Shown piece by piece: positions 1-8,957 of a DNA stretch of 64,000 bases (position 1 is the first letter of the stretch; every line of letters starts with the position of its first letter). Origin of the DNA: Syntrophaceae bacterium UBA7520 (lineage in GTDB: Bacteria > Desulfobacterota > Syntrophia > Syntrophales > Smithellaceae); assembly GCA_002478265.1 (NCBI GenBank), contig DLNC01000012.1, positions 117,764-181,763 on the forward strand. The letters run 5' to 3'. The position numbers and the translations under genes are program-made. The notes beneath the pieces were generated by a model that was given only the letters and a program-made list of their open reading frames with translations, was not told where the DNA came from and ran no database searches.

Positions 1-926
1 AGAACGCCGTTATCAATAATGGAGAGCTTCTGATTGGCCAGATAACTATTGTATTTCGGGGCGATATTTTCCAGATGCTCGCCCAGCACGAGTAAACGAT
101 TTAATTCGATAAGCGGCTCCCTTTCTGTTCCCTGCAGGGCCGCGATAATCGGCTCGATAGCGGGCATCGATGTTCTCAGCGCGAAAGGAGCCAGGCATGT
201 GTCCACAACGTCAACTCCCGCTTCAATCGCCTTGAGATAAGTCATGGAAGCCATGCCGCTGGTGTAATGACAATGCAGATGCAATGGCAATTTGACAGCT
301 TTTTTGATGGCGGAAACCAGGTCATAAGCGTCATATGGCGAAAGCAGGCCGGCCATGTCCTTTATACAGACCGCGTCCGCGCCCATCGCTTCCAGCTCTT
401 TGGCTTTGTTCACAAAAAATTCCAGGTTATAAACTTCGCCCCCCAAGCGAACATCCGTCAATGAATAACAAAGCGCGCCCTGAAATTCCTTGCCGTTTTC
501 CTTAATCCGGCGGGCGCATGCTTCCATGTTGCGGAAATCGTTAAGCGCGTCAAAACAGCGGAAAACATCAATCCCGATTTCGCAGGCCTTATCCACAAAA
601 GCGTTGACCACATCATCGGCGTAATGGCGGTAGCCCACCAGGTTCTGGCCTCGGATAAGCATGGCAAAAGGCGTTTTCGTGATGTATTTTTTCAGAATGC
701 GCGGGCGCATCCAAGGATCTTCACCCAGGAACCTGTGCATGGTGTCGAATGTCGCGCCGCCCCAGACTTCCATCGCGTGAAAACCGCAATTATCCATTTC
801 TTCCGCGATGGGCAGCATGTCCTCTGTTTTCATTCTGGTAGCGTATATGGATTGATGGCCGTCACGAAAAGTGTTGTCCTGAATCTTGATCGGATTTTTG
901 GCAACTTTTTTACTTTTTTCGGTCAT
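1..926 (-). CDS. Pyruvate/oxaloacetate carboxyltransferase (PycB/OadA-like), 3' part missing
   Basis: Partial gene running off the left edge; 308 codons are present. The reading frame begins with ATG at 926 behind a GGGGAGG ribosome binding site. The protein shows the HMGL-like carboxyltransferase barrel: DNTFRDGHQS near residue 20, the conserved KDMAGLL segment that carries the carboxylated lysine in this family, and the metal-binding HCHYTSG near residue 215. In the family this domain moves the carboxyl group between biotin and pyruvate/oxaloacetate, usually with a C-terminal biotinyl domain that would lie outside the window. PycB of a two-subunit pyruvate carboxylase and OadA of a sodium-pumping decarboxylase cannot be told apart here. 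It lies 43 bp downstream of fabD on the same strand, so co-transcription is plausible. Confidence 0.92.
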   Translation of the reverse strand, partial: MTEKSKKVAKNPIKIQDNTFRDGHQSIYATRMKTEDMLPIAEEMDNCGFHAMEVWGGATFDTMHRFLGEDPWMRPRILKKYITKTPFAMLIRGQNLVGYRHYADDVVNAFVDKACEIGIDVFRCFDALNDFRNMEACARRIKENGKEFQGALCYSLTDVRLGGEVYNLEFFVNKAKELEAMGADAVCIKDMAGLLSPYDAYDLVSAIKKAVKLPLHLHCHYTSGMASMTYLKAIEAGVDVVDTCLAPFALRTSMPAIEPIIAALQGTEREPLIELNRLLVLGEHLENIAPKYNSYLANQKLSIIDNGV

Positions 927-969
927 TGTTCCTCCCCGCAACACGTGTGTTGCGTAATAATCTATGTAA

Positions 970-1917
970 TTAATCCCCCGCGGCGAATGTCTTCTGCGCC
1001 GCCGCCCAACCGGTAATCGATTTGCAATTAACACCTATGGTCTTGAAAAAATCGCGCAGCGGCCGGCCCGGGCCTATTTCATAAATATTTTTGGTTTTAT
1101 CGGCCAGCGCGCGCATATTGTCACACCACTTCACTGTATTGCTGAGCTGTTTAACCAGGTTTTCCCTGATCTGCGTCGCGCTAGTGGGATGGAAACCCCC
1201 GGAATAATTGGATGTCACCTGCGGCGCGGTTTCGGTTTTAATGTTTTTGGCTTTGTCTAACAATACCTTGGAAAAATGATCTTCAATCGACTGCATAAAA
1301 CGACTGTGGAAAGGAGCGCTGACATTGAGCTGCACAAAACGGAAAGGCTTGCCTCCGGCCAGCGCCTCCGTCAAACGTTTTTCCGCTTCGGGAAGAGCGG
1401 AAATCTTGCCGCTGATTACCACCTGATTGACGGAATTGATATTGGCCACGTCTACCGGCAAATCAAAAATCAGCTGTTTCAGCTTATTGATGTCTATCTC
1501 TTCGGAAATAACCGCGGCCATGCCGCCCACACCCACCGGCACGGCATCCTGCATTAACTTGCCGCGCGCCTGAACTATCTTTACCGTCTCGCTCAACTGA
1601 AAAACGCCCGCGGCAACCAACGCGCTGAATTCTCCCAGCGAATGTCCGCCGAAATACGACGGCGCAAAACCGAAACGTTCGGCCAATCCTCTGAGCATGG
1701 CGATTTCCGTTGTGACAATACAGGGCTGGGTGTATTCTGTTAGATTCAGCTTGGGATCGTCGCTGAAACACAGAGCGGCCACATCCCAACCCAGCGTGTC
1801 CGCCGCTTCTTCATATGTATGGCGGCTTACCGGAATCTCATCATAAAAATCTTTGCCCATACCGGCTCTCTGTGAGCCCTGTCCGGGAAAAACCACCGCT
1901 ATTTTATCAGTATCCAT
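970..1917 (-). CDS. fabD: Malonyl-CoA:ACP transacylase
   Basis: FabD transfers malonyl from CoA to acyl carrier protein, supplying the extender unit of fatty acid synthesis in the cytoplasm. The protein (315 residues, normal for the family) has the N-terminal FPGQGSQ motif, the nucleophile elbow GHSLGEFSAL near residue 90, and a conserved H in SAPFHSRFM near residue 200. The start at 1917 was chosen because GAGG lies 6 nt upstream of it; an in-frame ATG at 1935 has no such site. No other fatty acid synthesis gene is nearby, and the next gene downstream is the carboxyltransferase. Confidence 0.95.
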   Translation of the reverse strand: MDTDKIAVVFPGQGSQRAGMGKDFYDEIPVSRHTYEEAADTLGWDVAALCFSDDPKLNLTEYTQPCIVTTEIAMLRGLAERFGFAPSYFGGHSLGEFSALVAAGVFQLSETVKIVQARGKLMQDAVPVGVGGMAAVISEEIDINKLKQLIFDLPVDVANINSVNQVVISGKISALPEAEKRLTEALAGGKPFRFVQLNVSAPFHSRFMQSIEDHFSKVLLDKAKNIKTETAPQVTSNYSGGFHPTSATQIRENLVKQLSNTVKWCDNMRALADKTKNIYEIGPGRPLRDFFKTIGVNCKSITGWAAAQKTFAAGD

Positions 1918-2302
1918 TTTTAACCTCGTCGTCATTTATTGTTTAATGACGACTTTTATCATAAGTTTAACTAAATACAAACCAAAGATATTTAGCTACT
2001 TAGCACGTTCTGTGCCATAGCTCTACACCGCACTTGATTAATAACTATCGCATTATCATTGCTCTTTTTTATGCAGTAAATTCTGCCAATTATGTTTTGG
2101 TGCGTAGCGCGCTTCGCGGTGCGAAATATCATTCACCGAACTACATGAATGCGAGAATAACCAAAGATGTTGTTATCATCGTATAAACAAAGAAATTTTA
2201 TTGTTGTAGAATTTGACAAAAAATACTGATAAATAGGCTGCAAACAATCAACCATTATGAATAATTTAGGGAAAAGCAACAAAAGTTTGCGCTGATTATT
2301 TT
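1918..2302. other. Divergent intergenic spacer, no gene seen
   Basis: About 385 bp of AT-rich sequence between fabD (minus) and the histidine kinase gene (plus). It has only short reading frames without ribosome binding sites. A GC-rich patch around 2100-2130 could fold locally. It presumably carries both promoters, but I could not pick a convincing -35/-10 pair. Confidence 0.5.
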
Positions 2303-3829
2303 ATGGATACATTTACCCTGGCCGCGACCAGTTTTATTATCTGCCTGTCGTTAATCCTCACCGGCAAAAGGGATAAATTGCATATGTCCTTTGCCGGTCT
2401 TTGCGCGGCTGTTTTTATCTGGCAAAGCGCCGTTTTTCTAAGCGAATTTTTCGCCACCACCTTTTGGCCGATCATTGAAAATCTTGCGCTTTTGGCCATC
2501 GCGCCGCTGACGCTCCGCCTGTTTCGCCATCTGACGCGCAACAAATCATTCATTTCGCAGGGCGTGGTGATTATTTTCTTTATGCTGAGCCTGGCGGGAA
2601 TTCTCGCGCTTTTAACCAAGCTTGCTCAATGGCCGCATTTCCCCATACTGATAATTTCTTATGTAATCACCGTATTGATTTTTTGCTATCTATCTCTTTG
2701 GAATCACGCAAAAAGGTTGCCGCCCAGCATGGAAAAAAAACGCCTGGGTTATTTACTCATCGCCTGCCCCATTGCTTTGCTTTTAAGCAGTTTTGATTTT
2801 TTGACTTTCCCGGGTTATTCCTTTCCCTCAATATCCGGCCTGGTGATGGCCGCTCTTCTCTATCTAATGCTGCTGATTGTCGCCTACCCGCAGCTCAATG
2901 AACTGCACGAATTTTTCGCCCGCGCTCTGGTTATTTTTATCAGCACCATGGCGGGAACGATAATTTTTTATTTTGTCGCTCTTTTTTTCAGCGCCAACAC
3001 CCCTTCTTTCACCAGCGTCATGATGGCCTCTTTTCTGATTGTTATTTCACTCACTCCGCTGAAAATGATTTTAAAAAAGGCGTTCAGCTTTTTTTATCCC
3101 GAAAGCAAGGATGTTTTCACTTCTCTTTACGAATTCGATGAAAAACTGGAGAGCGAAAAAGCCTTCATGTTGGCGGAGATGGCGCCAGTGCTGGCGCACG
3201 AAATACGCAATCCGCTGGGCTCGATCAAAGGCGCCGCCCAATATTTGAAATCGGAGGCCGTAACTGATGAACAAAAAAATCTTCTTGATATAATCATTGA
3301 AGAAGCAAACAGACTCAATGCGGTCGTTCATCAGTTTATGGATTATGCTCGCCCCTATCAATATAAATTCAAGGCGCAGAGCATAAACGTAATCATTCAA
3401 AAGGCGATATCCATTATCGCGGCAAACAAACTGGCGGAAAATATCAACATTGTCCGCGAACTTAATCATGACCTGCCGGAAGTAGAAACGGACGAACAGC
3501 AGTTAATGCAGGTGATTCTGAACATCGCCCTCAACGCGATCGAAGCGATGCCGCAAGGCGGCACGCTCACCTTCCGCACATTCAATATCGCCACGAGCGC
3601 CGAAGGTGGCATAGGAGTTACCATCCGCGATACCGGCAGCGGCATTGGACGCGAAGAAATAAAAAATATTTTCAAACCTTTTTATACGACAAAAAAAAGA
3701 GGCGTCGGCCTGGGTCTGGCAATTTGCCAGAAAATCATCAAGGAACATGGCGGCCTGATTCGCGTGAAGTCCATCCCCGGCCAGGGAACCGTTTTCTTTA
3801 TCAAGCTTCGCGCCGGATCTTTATTTTAA
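2303..3829 (+). CDS. Membrane sensor histidine kinase (NtrB/AtoS-like output)
   Basis: Sensor kinase of 508 residues. The first 255 residues are eight or nine hydrophobic segments with short loops and no obvious periplasmic sensor domain. The kinase core follows: phospho-acceptor His299 in AHEIRNPLGSIKG, an N box (NIALNAIEAMP, around 405-415), the G1 box DTGSGIG and the G2 box GLGLAICQKIIKEHGG. The gene lies 47 bp upstream of an NtrC-type regulator, so the two probably form one phosphorelay. The polytopic N-terminus suggests it senses something within or at the membrane; the signal is unknown. No strong ribosome binding site precedes the chosen ATG. Confidence 0.9.
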   Translation: MDTFTLAATSFIICLSLILTGKRDKLHMSFAGLCAAVFIWQSAVFLSEFFATTFWPIIENLALLAIAPLTLRLFRHLTRNKSFISQGVVIIFFMLSLAGILALLTKLAQWPHFPILIISYVITVLIFCYLSLWNHAKRLPPSMEKKRLGYLLIACPIALLLSSFDFLTFPGYSFPSISGLVMAALLYLMLLIVAYPQLNELHEFFARALVIFISTMAGTIIFYFVALFFSANTPSFTSVMMASFLIVISLTPLKMILKKAFSFFYPESKDVFTSLYEFDEKLESEKAFMLAEMAPVLAHEIRNPLGSIKGAAQYLKSEAVTDEQKNLLDIIIEEANRLNAVVHQFMDYARPYQYKFKAQSINVIIQKAISIIAANKLAENINIVRELNHDLPEVETDEQQLMQVILNIALNAIEAMPQGGTLTFRTFNIATSAEGGIGVTIRDTGSGIGREEIKNIFKPFYTTKKRGVGLGLAICQKIIKEHGGLIRVKSIPGQGTVFFIKLRAGSLF

Positions 3830-3876
3830 TAACAATCCATCTTGATTTAAATGACAAAGAATAATAGTAACTTATC

Positions 3877-5250
3877 ATGAGCAAGATATTGATCGTTGAC
3901 GATGAACTAAACATGAGACTTGTTCTTTCCGCCCTGCTGAAAAAGGAAGGTTACGAGATTGCCTCCGCCGCGGACGGAAACGAGGCGATGGATGTTTTAA
4001 AATCAGACGGAATTGACGCCGTGATCACCGACCTGAAAATGCCCAACATGGATGGCATGGAACTGCTGCGCCGGATGAACAACAAATACCCCGATGTTCC
4101 GGTCATCATGATTACAGCGCACGGCACCGTTGCGACCGCCGTGGAAGCACTGAAAAAAGGTGCGCTCGATTATATCACCAAACCGTTTGATCTGGACGAG
4201 TTGAAAAACGTCGTCTCGAAAGCCATTAAAACACGCGCGCTCAAGGAAAATGAAATTCGCGCGCCACAGGAAGATATTGAACGCGCGGGCATCATCGGCG
4301 CCAGCAAAAGCATGGAAAATATTTTTGAAGCCATCAGGCGCGTAGCCCCTACCACGACAACTATTCTGATTATCGGGGAAACAGGCACGGGAAAAGAGCT
4401 GGTGGCCGACGCTATCCATTATAATTCGCCGCGCAAGAAAAATCCGCTTATTAAAATAAACTGCGCAGCTATCGCCAAAACCCTCATGGAGAGCGAACTT
4501 TTCGGCCATGAAAAAGGGGCATATACCGGTGCCGCCATCACCAAACCGGGAAAGTTCGAACTGGCGCACAAGGGAACCTTATTTCTTGACGAAGTGGGAG
4601 AAATTCCCCGTGATATGCAGGTCAAACTGCTGCGCGTATTGCAGGAACAGGAATTCGAGCGCGTTGGAGGGCTACGAACAATAAAGGTTGATGTGCGCAT
4701 CATCGCGGCCACCAATCAAAACCTCCTCCAACAGGTGAAGACAGGCAATTTCCGCGAGGATCTGTACTACCGTCTTAATGTTTTTCCGATAGAAGTGCCG
4801 CCGCTGAGAGAAAGAAAAGAAGATATTCTGCCGCTCACCGATTATTTTGTGGAAAAATTCAACAAAAAACTGGGAGCTTCCGTAAAGGTTGCCGAGAAAG
4901 CCAAAGAGATACTGCTTCGATATGATTGGCCGGGTAACATTCGCGAATTGGAAAACCTCATCGAAAGAATGATGCTTTTATCGAAAAATGGCACTATTAC
5001 CCTAGATGAAATTCCCGAAGAATTAAAAGCCGCGATAAATAAAACAACTCTCATGCCAGCGGATAAAAGCAAAAAGCCATTCAAAGATTACATGCGCGAT
5101 CATGTCGAGAACGTCGAAAAACAAATGATCATTAAAACACTGGAAGATGCGGGCGGCAATGTCACCAAAGCGGCCAAACAACTTGGCTTAAGCCGCAAAG
5201 GTCTTCAGCTTAAAATGATCAAATACAACCTGCGCAAAGAAGCAAAATAA
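3877..5250 (+). CDS. Sigma-54-dependent response regulator (NtrC family)
   Basis: Three-domain activator of 457 residues. The receiver domain (1-120) has acidic pocket D8/D9, phospho-site D52 in ITDLKMP, T80 and K102. The AAA+ domain has Walker A GETGTGKE (about 168), the sigma-54 contact loop GAYTGA, Walker B LFLDEVGEIP and the sensor region RLNVFPIEVPPLRER. The C-terminal HTH_8/Fis domain reads NVTKAAKQLGLSRKGLQLK. When phosphorylated by the upstream kinase it should drive open-complex formation at sigma-54 promoters. Candidate targets are the downstream membrane protein genes, but I saw no clear GG-N10-GC element immediately before 5292. Confidence 0.95.
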   Translation: MSKILIVDDELNMRLVLSALLKKEGYEIASAADGNEAMDVLKSDGIDAVITDLKMPNMDGMELLRRMNNKYPDVPVIMITAHGTVATAVEALKKGALDYITKPFDLDELKNVVSKAIKTRALKENEIRAPQEDIERAGIIGASKSMENIFEAIRRVAPTTTTILIIGETGTGKELVADAIHYNSPRKKNPLIKINCAAIAKTLMESELFGHEKGAYTGAAITKPGKFELAHKGTLFLDEVGEIPRDMQVKLLRVLQEQEFERVGGLRTIKVDVRIIAATNQNLLQQVKTGNFREDLYYRLNVFPIEVPPLRERKEDILPLTDYFVEKFNKKLGASVKVAEKAKEILLRYDWPGNIRELENLIERMMLLSKNGTITLDEIPEELKAAINKTTLMPADKSKKPFKDYMRDHVENVEKQMIIKTLEDAGGNVTKAAKQLGLSRKGLQLKMIKYNLRKEAK

Positions 5251-5291
5251 AAAAAGGCGCAATCCCAACCTAATATCAGGAGGATAAAATA

Positions 5292-5522
5292 ATGAACTTT
5301 AAAATTGCATTGTTCGTCGCACTTGTTATCTTAGCGCTTATCTTTATCTTGCAGAATATTGTCGCTGTTTCCGTCAGCTTTCTTTTCTGGGATATTTACG
5401 TGTCACTTGCGGTGCTTATATTCTTTTGCTTGCTAATTGGTTTCGGAATCGGCTGGTTTCTGAACAGTTATTTTTCATATAAAAGAAACAAGAAAGAAGT
5501 GCAAAACATTATCAATAAATAA
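5292..5522 (+). CDS. LapA-domain small membrane protein (DUF1049)
   Basis: Small protein of 76 residues with two transmembrane helices (about 5-25 and 38-60) and a basic C-terminal tail (KRNKKE). The pattern, with LQN after the first helix and a short VSVSFLFW loop, matches the lipopolysaccharide assembly protein A domain family. An AGGAGG site lies 8 nt before the ATG. In other bacteria LapA-type proteins sit in the inner membrane and act with LapB in LPS assembly control, but no LapB partner is next to this gene, so the role here is inferred from family only. Confidence 0.7.
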   Translation: MNFKIALFVALVILALIFILQNIVAVSVSFLFWDIYVSLAVLIFFCLLIGFGIGWFLNSYFSYKRNKKEVQNIINK

Positions 5523-5542
5523 ACACGCGGCCCTAAATAATA

Positions 5543-6232
5543 ATGACCAGCAAGCGGTTTATAAAAAACTATCTGAATGTTTATTTTTTGCTGTTTATTA
5601 TTCTCTATCCCACGATATTCTATTACCGAACAAATAATATCGAGGAAGTTACCAGGATAATAATACCGCTGTTTGTTTTTATAATTTTTATTTTTGTTTT
5701 GCTTGCGACGAACACAGATAAACGGCGCAATTTTCTTCTCTATTTTATTTTTCTCTTTATTTTTATTGGCGATTGCGTCATAAACTGGTCGCCGCGCAAG
5801 GAACTTTCCATCATCCCCTTCAGCCTGACACATATCCTCTTGGGAACCTATTACCTGCTTGACACAAGGTTTAAAGGCAAAGATTTTCTTTTTTTCATAC
5901 CCGTTGTTATTTTTAGCGCGTTGTTATTTTTTACGACCTATAAAGATATTGAAGGCGCGCTTTTCTTGTCTGCATTTGCTATATACATAAATATTCTCAA
6001 TTTCATGCTCTGGAGAGCTTTTTGTTATTTGCGCGTCGGACAAAATAATTTAAAAACTACACTGGTCATCATCGGGTCGTTATTTTTCTACGTCACCGAT
6101 ATTTTCGTTTCTTTATACGCGATTTATGATAATAAAATATTCATTACGCTGATCTGGATTATTTATCCACCGGCGTTGTTTTTTTTGAGCTTGATAAACA
6201 TGCAGAATTCCAAATTTATTTTTTCGAGGTGA
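5543..6232 (+). CDS. Polytopic membrane protein, YhhN (TMEM86) family-like
   Basis: 229 residues with about eight hydrophobic helices. Two stretches resemble the YhhN/lysoplasmalogenase family: a GD in helix 3 (FIGDCVINW) followed about 20 residues later by THILLGTYY, and a late segment GSLFFYVTDIFVSLYAIY that resembles the family's SD motif with D in TD. YhhN proteins in animals hydrolyse the vinyl ether of lysoplasmalogen; the bacterial role is less clear. Anaerobes do make plasmalogens, which would fit. The gene starts 20 bp after the LapA-like gene and ends 4 bp before the next, so this looks like one operon. Confidence 0.5.
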   Translation: MTSKRFIKNYLNVYFLLFIILYPTIFYYRTNNIEEVTRIIIPLFVFIIFIFVLLATNTDKRRNFLLYFIFLFIFIGDCVINWSPRKELSIIPFSLTHILLGTYYLLDTRFKGKDFLFFIPVVIFSALLFFTTYKDIEGALFLSAFAIYINILNFMLWRAFCYLRVGQNNLKTTLVIIGSLFFYVTDIFVSLYAIYDNKIFITLIWIIYPPALFFLSLINMQNSKFIFSR

Positions 6233-6236
6233 AAAC

Positions 6237-6854
6237 ATGATGGAAAATTCAAGATATCCGCTTTTGTTCAGCCTTTGCACCGCCATTATTCTTATCGGTT
6301 CTTTTCTTTTAACCAAAGACAGATTTACATGGGTCTTAGAAGTTTTTCCGATATTAATAGGATTTCCCATTTTGTTTTTTACTTACAAAAAGTTCCCACT
6401 AACAAAGCTTTTGTATGTTCTGCTGATAATCCACTTCACCATTCTCGCTGTGGGCGGTATTTACACTTACGCGGAAGTCCCGCTTGGTTTCTGGATGCAG
6501 GAATGGTTCAATTTCAGCCGCAATCACTATGATCGTATCGGGCACTTCGCCCAAGGTTTTATTCCGGCGATTTTATCCCGCGAGATTCTGCTTCGGACAT
6601 CGCCCCTGCGCCCGGGAAAATGGCTCTTTTTCCTGGTTGTCTGCGTTTGTCTGGCGATCAGCGCGTTTTATGAATTTATTGAATGGTGGACAGTTCTAAT
6701 TAAAGGTTCGACCGCGGAAGCGTTTTTGGGCACGCAGGGAGATGTTTGGGACGCGCACTGGGATATGCTCTTTGCCACCATCGGCGCGATTGTGGCCTTG
6801 CTGACATTATCGAAACTGCACAACAGGTTTTTAAGAAAATATGTCAGCCTGTAA
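6237..6854 (+). CDS. YjdF/DUF2238 family inner-membrane protein
   Basis: 205 residues and about six helices. It carries the family signature around residues 75-120: IYTYAEVPLG, RNHYDRIGHFAQG and the RE that follows, then EFIEWW and a late QGDVWDAHWDM. These conserved charged residues within a membrane protein suggest a catalytic or ion-binding site, but the function of DUF2238 is not established. It is the last gene of the run from 5292 and is followed by a hairpin terminator. Confidence 0.85.
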   Translation: MMENSRYPLLFSLCTAIILIGSFLLTKDRFTWVLEVFPILIGFPILFFTYKKFPLTKLLYVLLIIHFTILAVGGIYTYAEVPLGFWMQEWFNFSRNHYDRIGHFAQGFIPAILSREILLRTSPLRPGKWLFFLVVCVCLAISAFYEFIEWWTVLIKGSTAEAFLGTQGDVWDAHWDMLFATIGAIVALLTLSKLHNRFLRKYVSL

Positions 6855-6900
6855 CGTAAACCGTAAAAAAGACGCCGTTCATCAACTTTCAGCTACTGAT

Positions 6901-6938
6901 GATGAGGAGGGCTACAAACAACACCCTCCTCATCTTTT
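6901..6938 (+). terminator. Hairpin terminator after the yjdF-like gene
   Basis: Inverted repeat GATGAGGAGGG (6901-6911) and CCCTCCTCATC (6924-6934) with a 12-nt loop, then TTTT. It lies between the convergent genes ending at 6854 and 6947 and fits a rho-independent terminator for the plus-strand genes. Confidence 0.75.
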
Positions 6939-6946
6939 GAGGCAAG

Positions 6947-7312
6947 TCATCGTATAGACATCATTCTGGGCAATGCAAAAAGTTCTGAACAGCAGCCACG
7001 ACAAACAAAGCAACCGCCTCTTCCACAATTATCATACCAGGTGCAAACACAGTCTCCCGCGCAATCTGTTCCGATTGACGCGCGCCTGGCCTTGGTTTGC
7101 GGCTTCATCTGCTCAACGTAGCTTTTACAATCTTTTCCTTGCAGCTTGTATGTTTCCTTGCCGTCTTTGCCCTTCTCTACGGCATAGGCGCAATCAATTG
7201 CTTTTTGTTGCACCTTTTGCGCGGCGGCCGTTAATGAAGGTGCGGCAAAAAACATGAGCAATGCCAGAATAAAAAAACAAAAAAACCATTTACGCTTTTG
7301 AAGATTTTTCAT
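6947..7312 (-). CDS. Secreted Cys-rich small protein, paralogue of the one at 50070
   Basis: Unrecognised family. 121 residues: a signal peptide (basic start, then a hydrophobic stretch ending near SLTAAAQ at about 32), a middle part with DC...EKGKDGKETYKLQGKDCK (about 40-62), and a Cys-rich tail with CAGDCVC, CGRGGC, CRGCC. The ATG at 7312 has a GGGGG/AAGG site upstream; a longer version would put 26 extra residues before the signal peptide. The same layout (DGKETYKL.GKDC then CVC...VCRG.CC) recurs in the protein at 50070-50411. An even number of cysteines suggests disulfides after export. No function can be given. Confidence 0.7.
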   Translation of the reverse strand: MKNLQKRKWFFCFFILALLMFFAAPSLTAAAQKVQQKAIDCAYAVEKGKDGKETYKLQGKDCKSYVEQMKPQTKARRASIGTDCAGDCVCTWYDNCGRGGCFVCRGCCSELFALPRMMSIR

Positions 7313-7396
7313 TACCTTTTCCCCCTTTATTATTTTTTTGCCACAACTCATGAACCGACGTTGATTATCTACCGTATTCTGCCGATTCATTTATGA

Positions 7397-8758
7397 TTAT
7401 TTAATAAAAGTATCATAAACTCCCGCGGCCATAATCAAGATAATCATCGCCGGAACAAAGTAACGAAGAAGAAAAACCCACCATTTGCCGATGGTGAAAC
7501 CGGCGCAGCCTCTGTTGGCTTCACGAACCGCTTTTTTTGCACCCCACACATATCCCACGAAAATCGCCGAGAGCAGTCCACCGAGCGGCAAAAAGATGCT
7601 GTTGGCAAACCAATCGTAAGTGTCGAGTAGATCCGTGCCAAGACCGGGAAAAGAAACTCCGCTCAACACGCTGTAACCTAAACTTGCCGGAATTCCCACG
7701 ACAAATATAATAAACCCCATAACAATGGCCGCCTGTTTTCTTTTCCACCCTTTCTCATCAATTAGCCAGGCTGAAACAACTTCCAAAAGAGAAATAGCCG
7801 AAGTTAAAGCGGCAATGCCCAAAAGCACAAAAAAGAGGACTCCAAAAATAATCCCAAAAGGCATCTGGGCAAAAACAGCGGGCAAAGTTATAAAAACCAG
7901 TCCCGGTCCCGCCCCCGGCGCAAACCCCAAGGCAAAAACCGCCGGGAAAATAGCAAAGCCAGCCAAAAGAGCCACTATTGTGTCCAGGCCCACAATGGAG
8001 GCGGAGCTTACCGGAATTTCATCATTTTTCTTGAGATAGCTTCCGTAAGTGATAAAAACGCCCATCCCCAAACTCAAAGAAAAGAAAGCCTGCGAAATAG
8101 CGCCGAGTAATGTTCTGCCGGTAACTTCGCTGAAATCCGGCTTCAGATAATAAGACAACCCCGCGCCGGCACCGGGCAGGGTGATAGCTCTTATAATCAG
8201 AACAATCAGCAACACAAAGAGAATGGGCATAAGAATGGTGGACCATCTTTGAATCCCGTTAATCACGCCGGAGGCAATAATACCGATAGTTAAAAGCATA
8301 AATACCGCCTGCCAGATAAGGGGCTCCCAAACACTTGCTATATGTTGCTTAAATACCTGCGCGTGGTCAATTCCCTGAGTCGTTGTAGCAACGATAACTT
8401 TATATATATAAGCAATAGACCAGCCGGCGACCACGATATAATAGGAAAGAATTACAAAGCCGGTGAAAACTCCCAGCGCCCCAACCAACCACCAGGGGCT
8501 TTGCGGCGCCAAAGATTTAAACGCCCCCACGGGGCTTTTCTGAGAAGCTCTGCCAAGAATTGTTTCATTAACAACCAGCGGATATCCGATTAGCAATATG
8601 GCAATAAGATAAATGACTATGAAAGCCGCGCCTCCGTGTTCACCCGTCATATAAGGAAACCGCCAGATATTGCCCAAACCCACCGCCGAGCCAGCCGCGG
8701 CTAAAATAAAACCGGCGCGGGTCGCCCAATGCTCCCGGCTTTTTTTCGGATTACTCAT
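7397..8758 (-). CDS. Sodium-dependent NSS-family transporter
   Basis: 453 residues, about 11-12 transmembrane helices, the size of LeuT-like bacterial members of the neurotransmitter:sodium symporter family. The first helix contains the signature RAGFILAAAGSAVGLGNIWRFPY, whose unwound AVGLGN segment binds sodium and substrate in LeuT. A strong GAGAGGAG site lies upstream of the ATG. The likely substrate is an amino acid. It ends 84 bp before the secreted Cys-rich gene, on the same strand; no functional link is evident. Confidence 0.92.
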   Translation of the reverse strand: MSNPKKSREHWATRAGFILAAAGSAVGLGNIWRFPYMTGEHGGAAFIVIYLIAILLIGYPLVVNETILGRASQKSPVGAFKSLAPQSPWWLVGALGVFTGFVILSYYIVVAGWSIAYIYKVIVATTTQGIDHAQVFKQHIASVWEPLIWQAVFMLLTIGIIASGVINGIQRWSTILMPILFVLLIVLIIRAITLPGAGAGLSYYLKPDFSEVTGRTLLGAISQAFFSLSLGMGVFITYGSYLKKNDEIPVSSASIVGLDTIVALLAGFAIFPAVFALGFAPGAGPGLVFITLPAVFAQMPFGIIFGVLFFVLLGIAALTSAISLLEVVSAWLIDEKGWKRKQAAIVMGFIIFVVGIPASLGYSVLSGVSFPGLGTDLLDTYDWFANSIFLPLGGLLSAIFVGYVWGAKKAVREANRGCAGFTIGKWWVFLLRYFVPAMIILIMAAGVYDTFIK

Positions 8759-8878
8759 CGGATTTTCTCCTCTCGATTATTGTAATTATAGAAGGACTAA
8801 ACTTGCCCGGAAATATAGAAATTCCGCCTTGTTGTGTCAAGGCAAAACATGTATGACGGGTCTGTATCCTTAATTAAC

Positions 8879-8907
8879 TTGACACGGGATTTACGTCTTC
8901 ATATACT
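8879..8907 (+). promoter_or_regulatory. Sigma-70-type promoter of the 3-hydroxyacyl-CoA dehydrogenase gene
   Basis: TTGACA (8879-8884), a 17-nt spacer and TATACT (8902-8907), one mismatch from consensus overall. The ATG at 8958 lies about 45 nt beyond the expected start site and has a GGAAAGGAG ribosome binding site. Confidence 0.8.
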
Positions 8908-8957
8908 CACGGTCATTAAATCACCTCATCATAAAACTTGGAAAGGAGCATTTAATT

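Noticed and set aside
1276..1557. Long plus-strand frame inside fabD
   Set aside because: Antisense frame of a well-supported gene with no ribosome site; treated as a shadow, as were the similar antisense frames in the histidine kinase, PPDK-like and ars genes.
2100..2135. GC-rich patch that might be a structured RNA or hairpin
   Set aside because: No clean stem of more than five or six pairs could be built by eye and no T-run follows.
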